Positions 24,874-32,913 of a DNA stretch of 64,000 nucleotides are shown piece by piece. The DNA is from Anaerolineales bacterium (GTDB lineage Bacteria > Chloroflexota > Anaerolineae > Aggregatilineales > UBA2796), in NCBI GenBank assembly GCA_015075625.1, contig JABTTZ010000002.1, forward strand, positions 1 to 64,000, written 5' to 3'. Both the position numbers and the translations under genes were made by a program. Every line of letters starts with the position of its first letter. Position 1 is the stretch's first letter. The notes beneath the pieces are model-generated. The model was given only the letters and a program-made list of their open reading frames with translations. It was not told where the DNA came from and searched no databases.

Positions 24874-26712
24874 TTAGCGATCTGTCTCGCCCAACACAAT
24901 GTCGATCCCGCCCAAAATGGCGACCACATCCGCCACCTTATGTCCCTTTGCCAGCAAGCCCAACACGGTTAGGTTGATGAAACTGGGGGCGCGGACATGG
25001 TAGCGCCAGGGGTTGCCGCCGCCGTCGGAGACGACATAGTAGCCCAACTCGCCTTTCGGGTTTTCCACCGCACGGTAGCTTTCGCCCGCCGGAACTTTAA
25101 TCGAATAGCTGGTCTTGCCGCCGAAGATGGACTGCCCTTTCGTGTCGTCCAACATGGGCAAAAGTTGCTTGAGGATGCGCACACTTTCGCGCATTTCATC
25201 CAAGCGCACGAAATAGCGATCCATCAGATCACCATTGGGGCGCGTGCAGATATCGAATTCCAATTCGGGGTAGATGCTGTACGGCTGCGCCCGCCGCACG
25301 TCGTAAGCGACGCCGCTGGCACGCAGCAGCGGACCACAGCACGAATTGGCAATGGCGATCTCTGCCGGAAGGACGCCCACACCGATGCAGCGGCTGGCGA
25401 TGATCTCGTTTTCGGAAAGGTATTCGTCCAATTCGTCAATGGAGCGGGGAAGGCGTTCGGTGATCAACTGCTGAAGGTAGTCCTGCGTGTTCATATCGCG
25501 GATTCTGTCGTTGATCAGGTTTGCCTCGCTGCGGATGCTTTCGGGGATGTCTTTGGAGACGCCGCCGAAGCGCATGTAGTTGCACATCATCCGGCTGCCC
25601 GCCGCCGCCTCAAAAAAGTCGAGGATGTATTCGCGGATTTGGATGGCATACAGGGCGGGGGTGAAGAACGCGCCGAGGTCGTTCAGAAGGAAGCCAATCG
25701 CCCACAGGTGATTGGTGATCCGCGTCAGTTCGGTCATCAGGACGCGCAAAACTTCGGCACGGCGGGGGATGTTTGCCTGGATGCCAAGAAGTTGTTCCAC
25801 CGCAAGGGCATAGCCGAGGTTGTTCCCCATGCTGGAAATGTAATCGAGGCGGTCTGTAAAGGGCATGTTCCCGAACCAGGTGTTCCGCTCGCCAATTTTT
25901 TCATGGTTGCGGTGGAGGTAGCCCATCACCGGTTCAAGCTCTTCAATCGTCTCGCCGCTAAGCTGCACCATCATGCGGAACACGCCATGCGTGGAGGGGT
26001 GATGGGGTCCGAGATTGACCAAGAGGCGGTCATTGTTGAACGCCGGATCGCCCATAATGTCCACACCAAGCGTCATCCCCGCTTGGAATTCGCTTTCCGA
26101 TTGCTCGTGATAGTTATCCAGGGTGAACCCAGAGGGGTAGCGGACGTTATGCCCAAAGGGGTTGTGTTCCTCGCCACGAAAGACATTGCCGCCGGGCCAC
26201 CGCGTGCCAAAGGGCTTATGGTCTTCCTCGTAATAGGCTTCGCGCCAATCCTTGCGCATGGGGTAGCCCTCAAAGCCATCCCAGAGCAGAATGCGTTTCA
26301 GGTTGGGGTGTCCGGGGAAGTGAATCCCGTAGAGATCATAGGCTTCCCGCTCTTGAAAATCGGCGCCGGGGTAGACCTTGACCAAACTGGGGATCACGGC
26401 GTCATCGCGCTGCGTTTGCGCTTTGAAAACAACGGGATCGCCCCCCTGGGGGACGCTGAAGGCGTGATAGACGACCTCCAGATGATCGCCCGCACCGAGA
26501 TAATCGACGGCGGTTAGGCTGGAGAGGTAGTTAAAACCAAACTCATCGCGGATTGCCGTAGCCACCTCAACAAGCTTATCGTTGCTGATGATGACACCCT
26601 GATAGCCCTTGCGGGAATCTCGCGTCACCGCGCCGGGAAAACGTGCCAGCAGCGCCTCGTAGGTTGAGGCGGCGTTGGCGGTTGTGGGTTGTGCCTGCAC
26701 CTGATCAGTCAT
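24874..26712 (-). CDS. nuoCD: NADH-quinone oxidoreductase subunits C and D, fused
   Basis: 612 residues. The first about 190 form NuoC (30-kDa; [51 protein letters not shown]). After a short linker, residues from about 230 form NuoD (49-kDa): [14 protein letters not shown], where the His pair and following residues line the quinone site, then [26 protein letters not shown] and GRAPSFIN-type [11 protein letters not shown] near the C-terminus. CGAG-type AGGTTAAG/CGGAG ribosome site 9 nt before ATG. The C-D fusion is known in several bacteria, including E. coli. 17 nt separate it from nuoB. Confidence 0.97.
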   Translation of the reverse strand: MTDQVQAQPTTANAASTYEALLARFPGAVTRDSRKGYQGVIISNDKLVEVATAIRDEFGFNYLSSLTAVDYLGAGDHLEVVYHAFSVPQGGDPVVFKAQTQRDDAVIPSLVKVYPGADFQEREAYDLYGIHFPGHPNLKRILLWDGFEGYPMRKDWREAYYEEDHKPFGTRWPGGNVFRGEEHNPFGHNVRYPSGFTLDNYHEQSESEFQAGMTLGVDIMGDPAFNNDRLLVNLGPHHPSTHGVFRMMVQLSGETIEELEPVMGYLHRNHEKIGERNTWFGNMPFTDRLDYISSMGNNLGYALAVEQLLGIQANIPRRAEVLRVLMTELTRITNHLWAIGFLLNDLGAFFTPALYAIQIREYILDFFEAAAGSRMMCNYMRFGGVSKDIPESIRSEANLINDRIRDMNTQDYLQQLITERLPRSIDELDEYLSENEIIASRCIGVGVLPAEIAIANSCCGPLLRASGVAYDVRRAQPYSIYPELEFDICTRPNGDLMDRYFVRLDEMRESVRILKQLLPMLDDTKGQSIFGGKTSYSIKVPAGESYRAVENPKGELGYYVVSDGGGNPWRYHVRAPSFINLTVLGLLAKGHKVADVVAILGGIDIVLGETDR

Positions 26713-26729
26713 GTTGTGCGACTCCGAGG

Positions 26730-27434
26730 TTAAGAAGCATTTTCTTCAGCGGGCTGTCCGATACCAACAGCCTCGGCAACGGTGGGCGTTTGGCGTTGCA
26801 AAAGCGCCTCACGGCGAATAAGTTCGGCATGGCGGGGGTCGATCAGGTCAGGTCCGAGGATGGGCATGGGAACTGGCTCGTTCGGACCAGCGCCATACCA
26901 GGGGACACTTGCCCCAACGCCGAGATTTTGTTTTTCGATCTTCTTGTGAAGGGCAATAAAGCCATGAATCAACGCCTGCGGGGTGGGCGGGCAACCCGGG
27001 ACATAGACATCCACCGGAAGGTATTTATCAATGCCAGAGACAACATTGTAGCCCTCTTTGAAAGGTCCCCCGCCTGAGGCACAAGCACCCATCGCCAGCA
27101 CATATTTCGGTTCTGGCATCTGGTTGTAGAGCCGGACGATAGGGACTACCATTTTCTTCGTCACCGTGCCGCTGACAATCATCAGGTCAGCTTGGCGGGG
27201 CGTCGCCCGCATGACTTCCATCCCAAAGCGGGAAAAGTCATAACGGCTGGCGGCGGTGGCGATCATTTCAATCGCACAGCACGCCAAGCCAAAGAGCATG
27301 GGCCACATCGAGCGGCTCCGCGCCCAGTTGTACAAGCTGCTCAGGCTGGTGACGGCGATGTTCGTCTGCATCTCCTCTGGGACAGGAATATCCGGGTTGT
27401 GCAGGTCATGTAGGTTGAGTTCGCCGTTGGTCAT
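26730..27434 (-). CDS. nuoB: NADH-quinone oxidoreductase subunit B
   Basis: 234-residue subunit carrying cluster N2, the last Fe-S centre before quinone. The adjacent Cys pair is in [10 protein letters not shown] (52-53); the other ligands are in GACASGGG and [31 protein letters not shown] is the family's central motif. A tail of about 70 residues beyond the usual core ends in [22 protein letters not shown]. Its ATG overlaps the stop of the IscX-like gene by 4 nt (ATGA), so translation is coupled. Confidence 0.96.
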   Translation of the reverse strand: MTNGELNLHDLHNPDIPVPEEMQTNIAVTSLSSLYNWARSRSMWPMLFGLACCAIEMIATAASRYDFSRFGMEVMRATPRQADLMIVSGTVTKKMVVPIVRLYNQMPEPKYVLAMGACASGGGPFKEGYNVVSGIDKYLPVDVYVPGCPPTPQALIHGFIALHKKIEKQNLGVGASVPWYGAGPNEPVPMPILGPDLIDPRHAELIRREALLQRQTPTVAEAVGIGQPAEENAS

Positions 27435-27658
27435 TCCGAACCCTTTCTTTCTTCATACCACTCACGGAGAATGTTGGTTAACAGCCCCTCATGGACGAGT
27501 GTCGGATCATCCTCAAAATCGGGCAGAGCGAGAATCATCGCCGCCAACGCCGCCAATCCCATCGATTCGAGATCAGCCGTAGGATGGTGGGCGATCAACG
27601 CCTGCACAATTTCATAGGTGGCGTCCCAACACAGCGGGCTGAGGTGTCCATCGCCCAT
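27431..27658 (-). CDS. iscX: IscX-like Fe-S assembly protein
   Basis: 75-residue acidic protein. It shows the IscX/YfhJ pattern: a starting Trp ([17 protein letters not shown] in place of the usual WTDSxEIAxAL), a helix with [10 protein letters not shown], equal to the family's DFDDDP acidic patch, and an end [11 protein letters not shown]. IscX binds iron and the cysteine desulfurase and adjusts Fe-S cluster assembly. Here it heads the complex I cluster and overlaps nuoB by 4 nt, so it may serve N2 cluster loading. A TAAAAT box lies 4 nt before ATG, suggesting a very short or absent leader. A generic acidic small protein is the alternative. Confidence 0.75.
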   Translation of the reverse strand: MGDGHLSPLCWDATYEIVQALIAHHPTADLESMGLAALAAMILALPDFEDDPTLVHEGLLTNILREWYEERKGSE

Positions 27659-27766
27659 CGGGATTTTAACACCCGTTTGTTCTGAGTTTCACTTGAATAC
27701 AATTCTAACACGGGGACGGCGGATCACAACAGAAATTACGATGTATTCTTTAGGCGTTACGCACTT

Positions 27767-27881
27767 GCCCTCATCCCCTGCCCCCCTTCTCCCAGTGGGA
27801 GAAGGGGGAATCCATTTTTTGAGGGGGAAGCCTCCTCAACCGTCCCCTTTCGATGACTACAGGGTAAACACGTTCAACTGC
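27767..27881. repeat. Dispersed repeat, family B (reverse)
   Basis: Reverse-strand copy of the family also at 13371 and 32609. Contains CCTTCTCCCAGTGGGAGAAGG (palindrome), TTGAGGGGGAAGCCTCCTCAA and the CTTTCGATGACTACAGGGTA core. No gene. Confidence 0.65.
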
Positions 27882-28002
27882 GTAAGTTCTATTCTTGTTT
27901 TCCTTGCGATTCTTAAGAGGGTTAGGGGTGAGGAGAACCCCCCTCACAACCTATAGTTCCCCTTCTGCGGTGGGGTTGAGGGGGGCGCAGCCGCCTTTAC
28001 CC

Positions 28003-28125
28003 ACGCCCTTCGGTGACCCGCCTTCGGTGTGTAGTGTATACCTACTCCTCCCACGCACAGGCGAAGGGGGAATCGCGCCTCGGACGGGTAGACCGCTCCA
28101 ATGCCCCGAATCTGGGGGTGTGAGA
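28003..28125. repeat. Dispersed repeat, family C
   Basis: Shares with 61264-61385 the box GACCCGCCTTCGG, the stretch around GGTAGACCGCTCCAATGC and a following TCTGGGG. The full gap 27659-28285 is made of such repeat blocks with hairpins (for example TCTCTCACATCGTGAGAGA near 28155) and no convincing gene on either strand. Confidence 0.6.
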
Positions 28126-28285
28126 GACACCCACCCACAAAACAATCCCCCTTCTCTCTCACATCGTGAGAGAAAAGAGGGTAGGGGGATGAGAGGGCTG
28201 TTGCCCCCTTCTGTTATAGGGAGAAAGGGGTTAAGGGTATTAAGACGTACCCTTTCGTTTAGCGCTCAAGCCGTGCGGCGTGGGG

Positions 28286-28948
28286 CTATGCACCAAAGTG
28301 CAAGGCGGTATAGGGCTTCCCATCTTGTAGAACGATTAAATCGGCTTTTGCCTCGCTGAGATTTTTCTTCAACTGCTCTAAGTTCGCCCCTTGTTCTTTC
28401 ACTGTCACCTCGTTGCTGCCAGCGCGGGCGGCAAGGCTGATGATGTTCCCTCCGGCATTTGCCACCGCCGCACAGAGCGCCGCCAAAGTTCCAGGTTCGT
28501 CTTTGATCCGCACCGTGAAATGACACCCCTGTGTGCCGCCGCCAAGCATCTCCACAATGACGCGCATCACATCCGTCTCGGTGATGATCCCCACAACATC
28601 CGTTGCCCGCACAACAGGCAGACAACCAATCTTATGGGTGATCATGATTTGTGCCGCATCTTGAAGGGGGCAATCGGGGGCAACCGCAAGCACCGGATGT
28701 TTCATAAATTGGCGTGCTTCAAGGCGATCCAAAAGAGTGTAAATCTCATAGACACTGAGGGTTGTTGCCGGTGAAGGGGCGGTGGACATCACATCCGTTT
28801 CAGTGACGATTCCCACGAGCTTACCGTGATCAACGACGGGTAAACGGCGAATCCCCTTATTGTGCATCAGATCGCGCACCTCCCGAAAATTTGTATGGGG
28901 GGTGATCGTCTGAACGGGCTGAGTCATATGTTGACCAACAAGCATCAT
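28286..28948 (-). CDS. CBS-domain pair with C-terminal ACT domain
   Basis: About 220 residues from ATG 28948, which has AAAGGAG 8 nt upstream; an in-frame extension to 29005 is less likely. Two CBS domains (about 5-60 and 80-140) have GIRRLPVVDHGKLVGIVTETDV and GCLPVVRATDVVGIITETDV patterns. An ACT domain follows from about 150 (FTVRIKDEPGTLAALCAAVANAGGNI). This is the AcuB-like arrangement. CBS pairs bind adenosyl nucleotides and ACT domains bind amino acids or small metabolites, so it probably senses energy state or a metabolite. The target is unknown; it stands alone. Confidence 0.85.
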   Translation of the reverse strand: MMLVGQHMTQPVQTITPHTNFREVRDLMHNKGIRRLPVVDHGKLVGIVTETDVMSTAPSPATTLSVYEIYTLLDRLEARQFMKHPVLAVAPDCPLQDAAQIMITHKIGCLPVVRATDVVGIITETDVMRVIVEMLGGGTQGCHFTVRIKDEPGTLAALCAAVANAGGNIISLAARAGSNEVTVKEQGANLEQLKKNLSEAKADLIVLQDGKPYTALHFGA

Positions 28949-29094
28949 TAGAAAATCTCCTTTCTCTCCATTGTACAGTCTTTTAGATGGGTGAACGCCT
29001 TCCAAAGGTCACCTCTCTGCCTGCCGAAGATCAGAAATGCCTAGGGATGCCCCATTCCTTTCGTGCAGTTCGCACAATGCCTTTCACGGCGAAC

Positions 29095-29122
29095 TTGACA
29101 TCTTTTTTTTGCTTGATATAGT
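29095..29122 (+). promoter_or_regulatory. Promoter of the chitinase gene
   Basis: TTGACA (29095-29100), 16-nt spacer, TATAGT (29117-29122). It is the best sigma-70-like promoter in the window. It gives a leader of about 210 nt before the chitinase ATG. The rest of 28949-29341 shows no gene. Confidence 0.6.
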
Positions 29123-29145
29123 TAGTAAGTAATGTTTACTAACTA
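29119..29145. promoter_or_regulatory. Operator-like palindrome at the chitinase promoter
   Basis: Perfect 10-bp inverted repeat TAGTTAGTAA (29119-29128) and TTACTAACTA (29136-29145), spacer GTAATGT. It overlaps the -10 and the predicted transcription start, the position of a repressor site. The shape resembles TetR-type operators. No regulator gene is adjacent. Confidence 0.6.
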
Positions 29146-29341
29146 AGTGGAGGGCAGCAAAGAACTGATTGGTGTCCACCTTTTTTTTCCTTTTTTCGAG
29201 ACCAAATGTCTCCCTTTGCCGGAAGAGAATTCGTAGCTGTCGCGGTTCGTTTCTTTTTATAATTCTTCATCGCCAGCGAACGCCGATAGGCTGCGGCTCA
29301 CCCACCACACCAATTTTTGGCGTTCCTGGAGGGCTGCTTCA

Positions 29342-31303
29342 ATGCAAAAGTTTGTCCGCTTTATCATCCTGACCTGTGTCGTTATCAGTCTGTTTGGCGG
29401 CGGCGCTGCCTTAGGGCAGGGGTCGCCCTCTCCCTGGCAGCCGAATACCCCCTATAGTGTTGGCGCACTGGTCACTTATCAAGGCGCAACCTACCGCTGT
29501 TTACAAGCACATACCTCGCTCACCGGTTGGGAGCCGCCCAACGTCCCCGCCCTGTGGCAGTTCCAAAGTGGCACCGTAGCCACCAACACACCGACGCGCA
29601 CGAATACCCCGAACGTCCCCCCCACCAACACACCGACGCGCACGAATACCCCGAATGTCCCTCCGACCAACACGCCCACGCGGACAAACACCCCCAACGT
29701 CCCCCCCACCAACACACCGAGCATTGCCGCTTGGCAGCCCAATACAACCTATGCAGTTGGGGCGCTGGTGATCTATCAGGGGGTGACCTACCGTTGTATT
29801 CAGCCGCATACATCCCTCGTCGGGTGGGAGCCGCCTAATGTTCCCGCGCTCTGGCAGGTGTATTCCGGTGGCGGGAATTCCCCAACACCACCGCCGCCAA
29901 CAAACACCCCCACCCACACCTCAACAAATCCACCTGTAACGGTCACCTTTACCCCGACCTTTACCCGCACACCAACGAACACCCCCGTTCCCCCAACGGC
30001 GACAGGGACAATCACGGCGACCTATACACCGAGCCACACCCCCACGAATCCTCCCGGCGGGACGTACCATAAGATCGGCTACTTTGCCCAGTGGGGTATT
30101 TACAGCCGGAACTATTTTGTGAAAGACATTGACACCAGCGGCTCAGCGGCAAAACTGACCCACATCAACTATGCCTTTGGCAACGTGAAAGACGGCGAAT
30201 TTGTCTGCTACATTGAGACACGGGCGGGCTATGGCGATGGCTATGCCGACTTCCAAAAAGGCTTCACCGCCGATCAGAGCGTTGATGGTGTTGCCGATAA
30301 ATGGGACGACAAACTGAAGGGGAACTTCAACCAACTGAAGAAGTTGAAGGCAAAGCACCCTCATCTGAAAATCTTGATCTCCCTTGGCGGCTGGACGTGG
30401 AGCAAGAATTTCTCCGATGCCGCGCTGACCCCCGAACGCCGGACGCGCTTTGTCCAGTCCTGTATCGACCTGTACATCAAGGGCAATCTCCCCATTTATG
30501 GCGGTGAACCCGCCGGAGGACCCGGCGCGGCGGCGGGCGTGTTTGATGGCATCGATATTGACTGGGAATACCCTGCCGCTCCGGGCAACGATGGAAACAT
30601 CTACCGTCCAGAGGACACAGTGAATTTCACCTTGCTGCTGGCAGAGTTCCGCCGCCAGTTAAACGAATTGACGCAGCAAACGGGCAAACCCTACTTGCTG
30701 ACCATTGCCGCGCCCGCTGGCGAAGATAAGTACAGCAAGATTCAGCTCGGTCAGATTCACCAGTACCTCGACTTCATGAATCTGATGAACTACGACTATT
30801 TCGGCGCGTGGGCGGCAACCGGTCCGACAAACTTCCATGCGCGGTTGTACGGGCACCCAAGCGATCCCTCCGCACCTCCAGCGAAGTTCTACAGCACCGA
30901 TAAATCCGTCACCGACTATCTGGCGGCGGGAATCCCGGCAAAGAAGATCGTCGTTGGTGTGCCGTTTTATGGGCGGGGCTGGACGAATGTCCCGAATGTG
31001 AACAACGGCTTGTTCCAAAGCAGCCCAAGCATGAGGGCTGCGCCGAAGATTTTCCCCTTTGGCGAAGATGGCATTGAGGACTACAAACGGCTGAAGACTC
31101 TCGGCTATCCATCCTTCCGCGATCCGATCACGAAGTCCTTCTGGATTTACAACGGGACCACCTTCTGGAGCTACGATGACCCCACCGCCATGCAAGAAAA
31201 AATGGACTACATCAAGGCGCGGGGGTTGGGTGGTGCTATGGCTTGGGAACTTGACGGCGACGACGGCACGCTGATGAGCGCCATTGACGCTGGCTTGCGG
31301 TAA
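29342..31303 (+). CDS. Secreted GH18 chitinase with two carbohydrate-binding modules
   Basis: 653 residues. The signal peptide is about 1-25 (AALGQG). Two near-identical CBM5/12-type modules lie at about 30-76 (WQPNTPYSVGALVTYQGATY) and 130-178 (WQPNTTYAVGALVIYQGVTY); each ends GWEPPNVPALWQ. A Thr/Pro/Asn linker with a 14-residue repeat TNTPTRTNTPNVPP three times joins them, and a second T/P linker leads to the GH18 barrel (from about 240). The catalytic motif is FDGIDIDWEYP (Glu acid near residue 408); KILISLGGWTWSKNF and GVPFYGRGW are family motifs. It should cleave beta-1,4-GlcNAc chains outside the cell with substrate-assisted catalysis. GGAGGG ribosome site; promoter and operator upstream. 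Confidence 0.95.
   Translation: MQKFVRFIILTCVVISLFGGGAALGQGSPSPWQPNTPYSVGALVTYQGATYRCLQAHTSLTGWEPPNVPALWQFQSGTVATNTPTRTNTPNVPPTNTPTRTNTPNVPPTNTPTRTNTPNVPPTNTPSIAAWQPNTTYAVGALVIYQGVTYRCIQPHTSLVGWEPPNVPALWQVYSGGGNSPTPPPPTNTPTHTSTNPPVTVTFTPTFTRTPTNTPVPPTATGTITATYTPSHTPTNPPGGTYHKIGYFAQWGIYSRNYFVKDIDTSGSAAKLTHINYAFGNVKDGEFVCYIETRAGYGDGYADFQKGFTADQSVDGVADKWDDKLKGNFNQLKKLKAKHPHLKILISLGGWTWSKNFSDAALTPERRTRFVQSCIDLYIKGNLPIYGGEPAGGPGAAAGVFDGIDIDWEYPAAPGNDGNIYRPEDTVNFTLLLAEFRRQLNELTQQTGKPYLLTIAAPAGEDKYSKIQLGQIHQYLDFMNLMNYDYFGAWAATGPTNFHARLYGHPSDPSAPPAKFYSTDKSVTDYLAAGIPAKKIVVGVPFYGRGWTNVPNVNNGLFQSSPSMRAAPKIFPFGEDGIEDYKRLKTLGYPSFRDPITKSFWIYNGTTFWSYDDPTAMQEKMDYIKARGLGGAMAWELDGDDGTLMSAIDAGLR
29581..29706 (+). 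repeat. 42-bp tandem repeat in chitinase linker
   Basis: Three units of 42 bp starting CCAACACACC at 29581, 29623 and 29665, with a partial fourth at 29707, code for the TNTPTRTNTPNVPP linker. Copy number is likely to vary between strains by slippage. It is not a CRISPR array: no spacers. Confidence 0.85.
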
Positions 31304-31322
31304 TTACGAGATGGTTAACGGT

Positions 31323-31343
31323 GCGGGGACTTGGAACCCCCGC
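31323..31343 (+). terminator. Hairpin between chitinase and Flp-like gene
   Basis: GCGGGG (31323-31328) pairs with CCCCGC (31338-31343); a second stem, GCCGC/GCGGC, follows. There is no T-run, so this may be a processing or attenuating stem. Confidence 0.35.
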
Positions 31344-31425
31344 GCCTCTGTGGAGCCGCCCCTGTGGAGCAGGAGCGGCTGTAATTCCTTACCGATACGG
31401 TTTATGGCTGGGAAAGAGGTGCCTT

Positions 31426-31890
31426 ATGCGGATTCGGCGTCAGGTAAAAGGGCAAGGGATGGCTGAATATGCGCTGACTCTGGCGCTTGTATCCTTAGGG
31501 GCAATTGTTGTGCTTGCCCTTGTAGGGGCGGCGGTTCAGCGCGTGTTTGGCGTTGTTGTTGGTGGGTTAGGCAGCCGCGTAGAGACGAATGCTTCTCAAA
31601 TTATCTTCGACCCCGGACAGCTTCCCCGCTGCGGCTATTTTGGCTCTGATATGGTTTTTTACATGAAAGGGTTTACCAATGCAGCCGTTAGCGATCTGGC
31701 GGTGAGTTTTGATATTCCGCTGAGCGGCACAATCAGCGAAGATGGTCCCGGCGTGTTCAGTGTGATGATCACGGTGGCAGCAGACACCAAAGACTTCGCC
31801 GTATGTCCCCATTCAGTGGTCGTTCAATCCAGCCCCGACGGGAATGCGCTCATGGCAAGCCCTGTTCAATTAAGACACTGGACGGAGTAA
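31426..31890 (+). CDS. Flp/Fap-type pilin-like protein
   Basis: About 154 residues from ATG 31426 behind GGGAAAGAGG. It starts MRIRRQVKGQGMAEYALTLA. The G-Q-G-(M)-A-E-Y motif followed by a 20-residue hydrophobic helix is the class III pilin leader, cut before or near the Gln/Ala and needing the Glu at +5-like position. The rest (about 45-154) is a soluble beta-rich domain with two Cys (RCGYFG, AVCPHS). It is longer than classic Flp pilins (50-70 aa), so it is better read as a pseudopilin or TadE-like minor subunit. No tad export genes are nearby. The next gene begins 7 nt after its stop. Confidence 0.65.
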   Translation: MRIRRQVKGQGMAEYALTLALVSLGAIVVLALVGAAVQRVFGVVVGGLGSRVETNASQIIFDPGQLPRCGYFGSDMVFYMKGFTNAAVSDLAVSFDIPLSGTISEDGPGVFSVMITVAADTKDFAVCPHSVVVQSSPDGNALMASPVQLRHWTE

Positions 31891-31897
31891 CCAACCA

Positions 31898-32440
31898 ATG
31901 AGCAATCGACGCCCCTCCTATTCAGCAAAAAACACGAGTGCAACAGCGAATTTGCCGCCTTTTCTTCAGGCAGCCCTCGCTCAGCCACCGGCGATTCTCA
32001 TCCTGAGTGCCGTAGGGGTTGGGATCATTCTAATTGGCGTTCTCATGCTCGTTTTTGGCGGAAAAGAAACAACGCCGCCACCAGCGGGGCTGCGCCCCTT
32101 TCCCCTGACAACAGTCGATGAGGTGATCGGCTACTATCAGCGGGTGGGGCTAAAATTGACGAACCTCCAACCCCACACAGTGAATGGCTTGAAGCCCAAA
32201 ACCGCCCGAAAGGGGCTTTTTACCGAAGGCGGCAAAACCTATGAGGTGATCGTTATGGGCTATGATTCATCCGAAGCTGCCTATGATGATGAGTTCACCG
32301 TGAAGCGTGCGGACGCCTTCAAAACGTGGCACCCAACGGCGGTGAGTAATATTGTCGTGCTAACCCCGAAAACCCTGCGCTCGGACGTTTCTGTGTTGTT
32401 CTGGTCTGCCCTACACGATCATCTAAAGACGAAGCGCTAA
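31898..32440 (+). CDS. Single-pass membrane protein of unknown function
   Basis: 180 residues. A disordered, polar N-terminus (about 1-30) is followed by one membrane helix with ILILSAVGVGIILIGVLMLV (about 32-58). The external or cytoplasmic domain (about 75-180) has LTTVDEVIGYYQRVGLKLTN and TYEVIVMGYDSSEAAYDDEF. No known motif. GGAGTAA, which overlaps the previous stop, serves as ribosome site, so it is probably cotranscribed with the pilin-like gene. Confidence 0.65.
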   Translation: MSNRRPSYSAKNTSATANLPPFLQAALAQPPAILILSAVGVGIILIGVLMLVFGGKETTPPPAGLRPFPLTTVDEVIGYYQRVGLKLTNLQPHTVNGLKPKTARKGLFTEGGKTYEVIVMGYDSSEAAYDDEFTVKRADAFKTWHPTAVSNIVVLTPKTLRSDVSVLFWSALHDHLKTKR

Positions 32441-32460
32441 GTACCTCACCACAGTGATTT

Positions 32461-32603
32461 CTAAAGAACCCCTTTCCCCCTTTCCCCGCACACGGAGAAA
32501 GGGGGAGAGAGTCCCTGTCTTTGTTTACGAGGTGGGGGTTAGGGTTTCCAAGCCCCGCAGGGGCGGCTGCTTTCAGCCCGCTGCTTTAGCGGCGGGATCA
32601 TGC
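32461..32603. repeat. Dispersed multi-hairpin repeat, family A
   Basis: Begins near AAAGAACCCC. Then stem CCCCCTTTC/GAAAGGGGG, TGTTTACGAGGTGGGGGTT, GCCCCGCAGGGGC stem and CCGCTGCTTTAGCGGCGGG stem. Best preserved of six copies (others about 22000, 23676, 34767, 48335, 53663). The stems are kept even where bases differ. Confidence 0.7.
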
Positions 32604-32608
32604 GCCAT

Positions 32609-32676
32609 GCCGCTGAATGTGTTTACCCTGTATTCATCGAAAGGGGACGGTTGAGGGGGCTTCCCCCTCGAAATTG
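32609..32676. repeat. Dispersed repeat, family B
   Basis: GTTTACCCTGTATTCATCGA then GAGGGGGCTTCCCCCTC hairpin; nearly identical to 13371 onward. 32441-32913 contains no gene. Confidence 0.65.
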
Positions 32677-32860
32677 ATAGAACATGAAACCGCCCGCCTG
32701 TCTGGGGGGACAGGGCGGGCGCAGCGACAATTGAGGATGGCTGTTCTTGCTCTGCCGAGGGGAGATCGGTGGTTACAAGAACACGGTGGGAAGCCTGTAA
32801 CTTTAGTTCGTTAAGTCTTTTAGGCTTGTATCACCTCTTTTTATCCGTCGTTTCTACCCG

Positions 32861-32866
32861 TATAAT
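32861..32866 (+). promoter_or_regulatory. -10 box upstream of murJ
   Basis: Perfect TATAAT 47 nt before the ATG at 32914; -35 region weak. Confidence 0.4.
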
Positions 32867-32913
32867 ACGGCGGGTTCAGCCCACACCCTAGTGACAAAGA
32901 TCACCAAAAATTT

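Noticed and set aside
24997-26517. 506-residue open frame on the plus strand opposite nuoCD
   Set aside because: It is the mirror of a well-recognised gene in high-GC DNA, has no family motifs and no ribosome site.
27895-28359. 154-residue plus-strand frame
   Set aside because: Lies in repeat blocks and overlaps the CBS gene; no motif.
29581-29706. Possible CRISPR array
   Set aside because: Units are directly adjacent with no spacers and encode a T/N/P linker inside the chitinase frame.
32454-32814. Short frames in the gap before murJ
   Set aside because: Coincide with family A and B repeats; the same frames recur at other copies.
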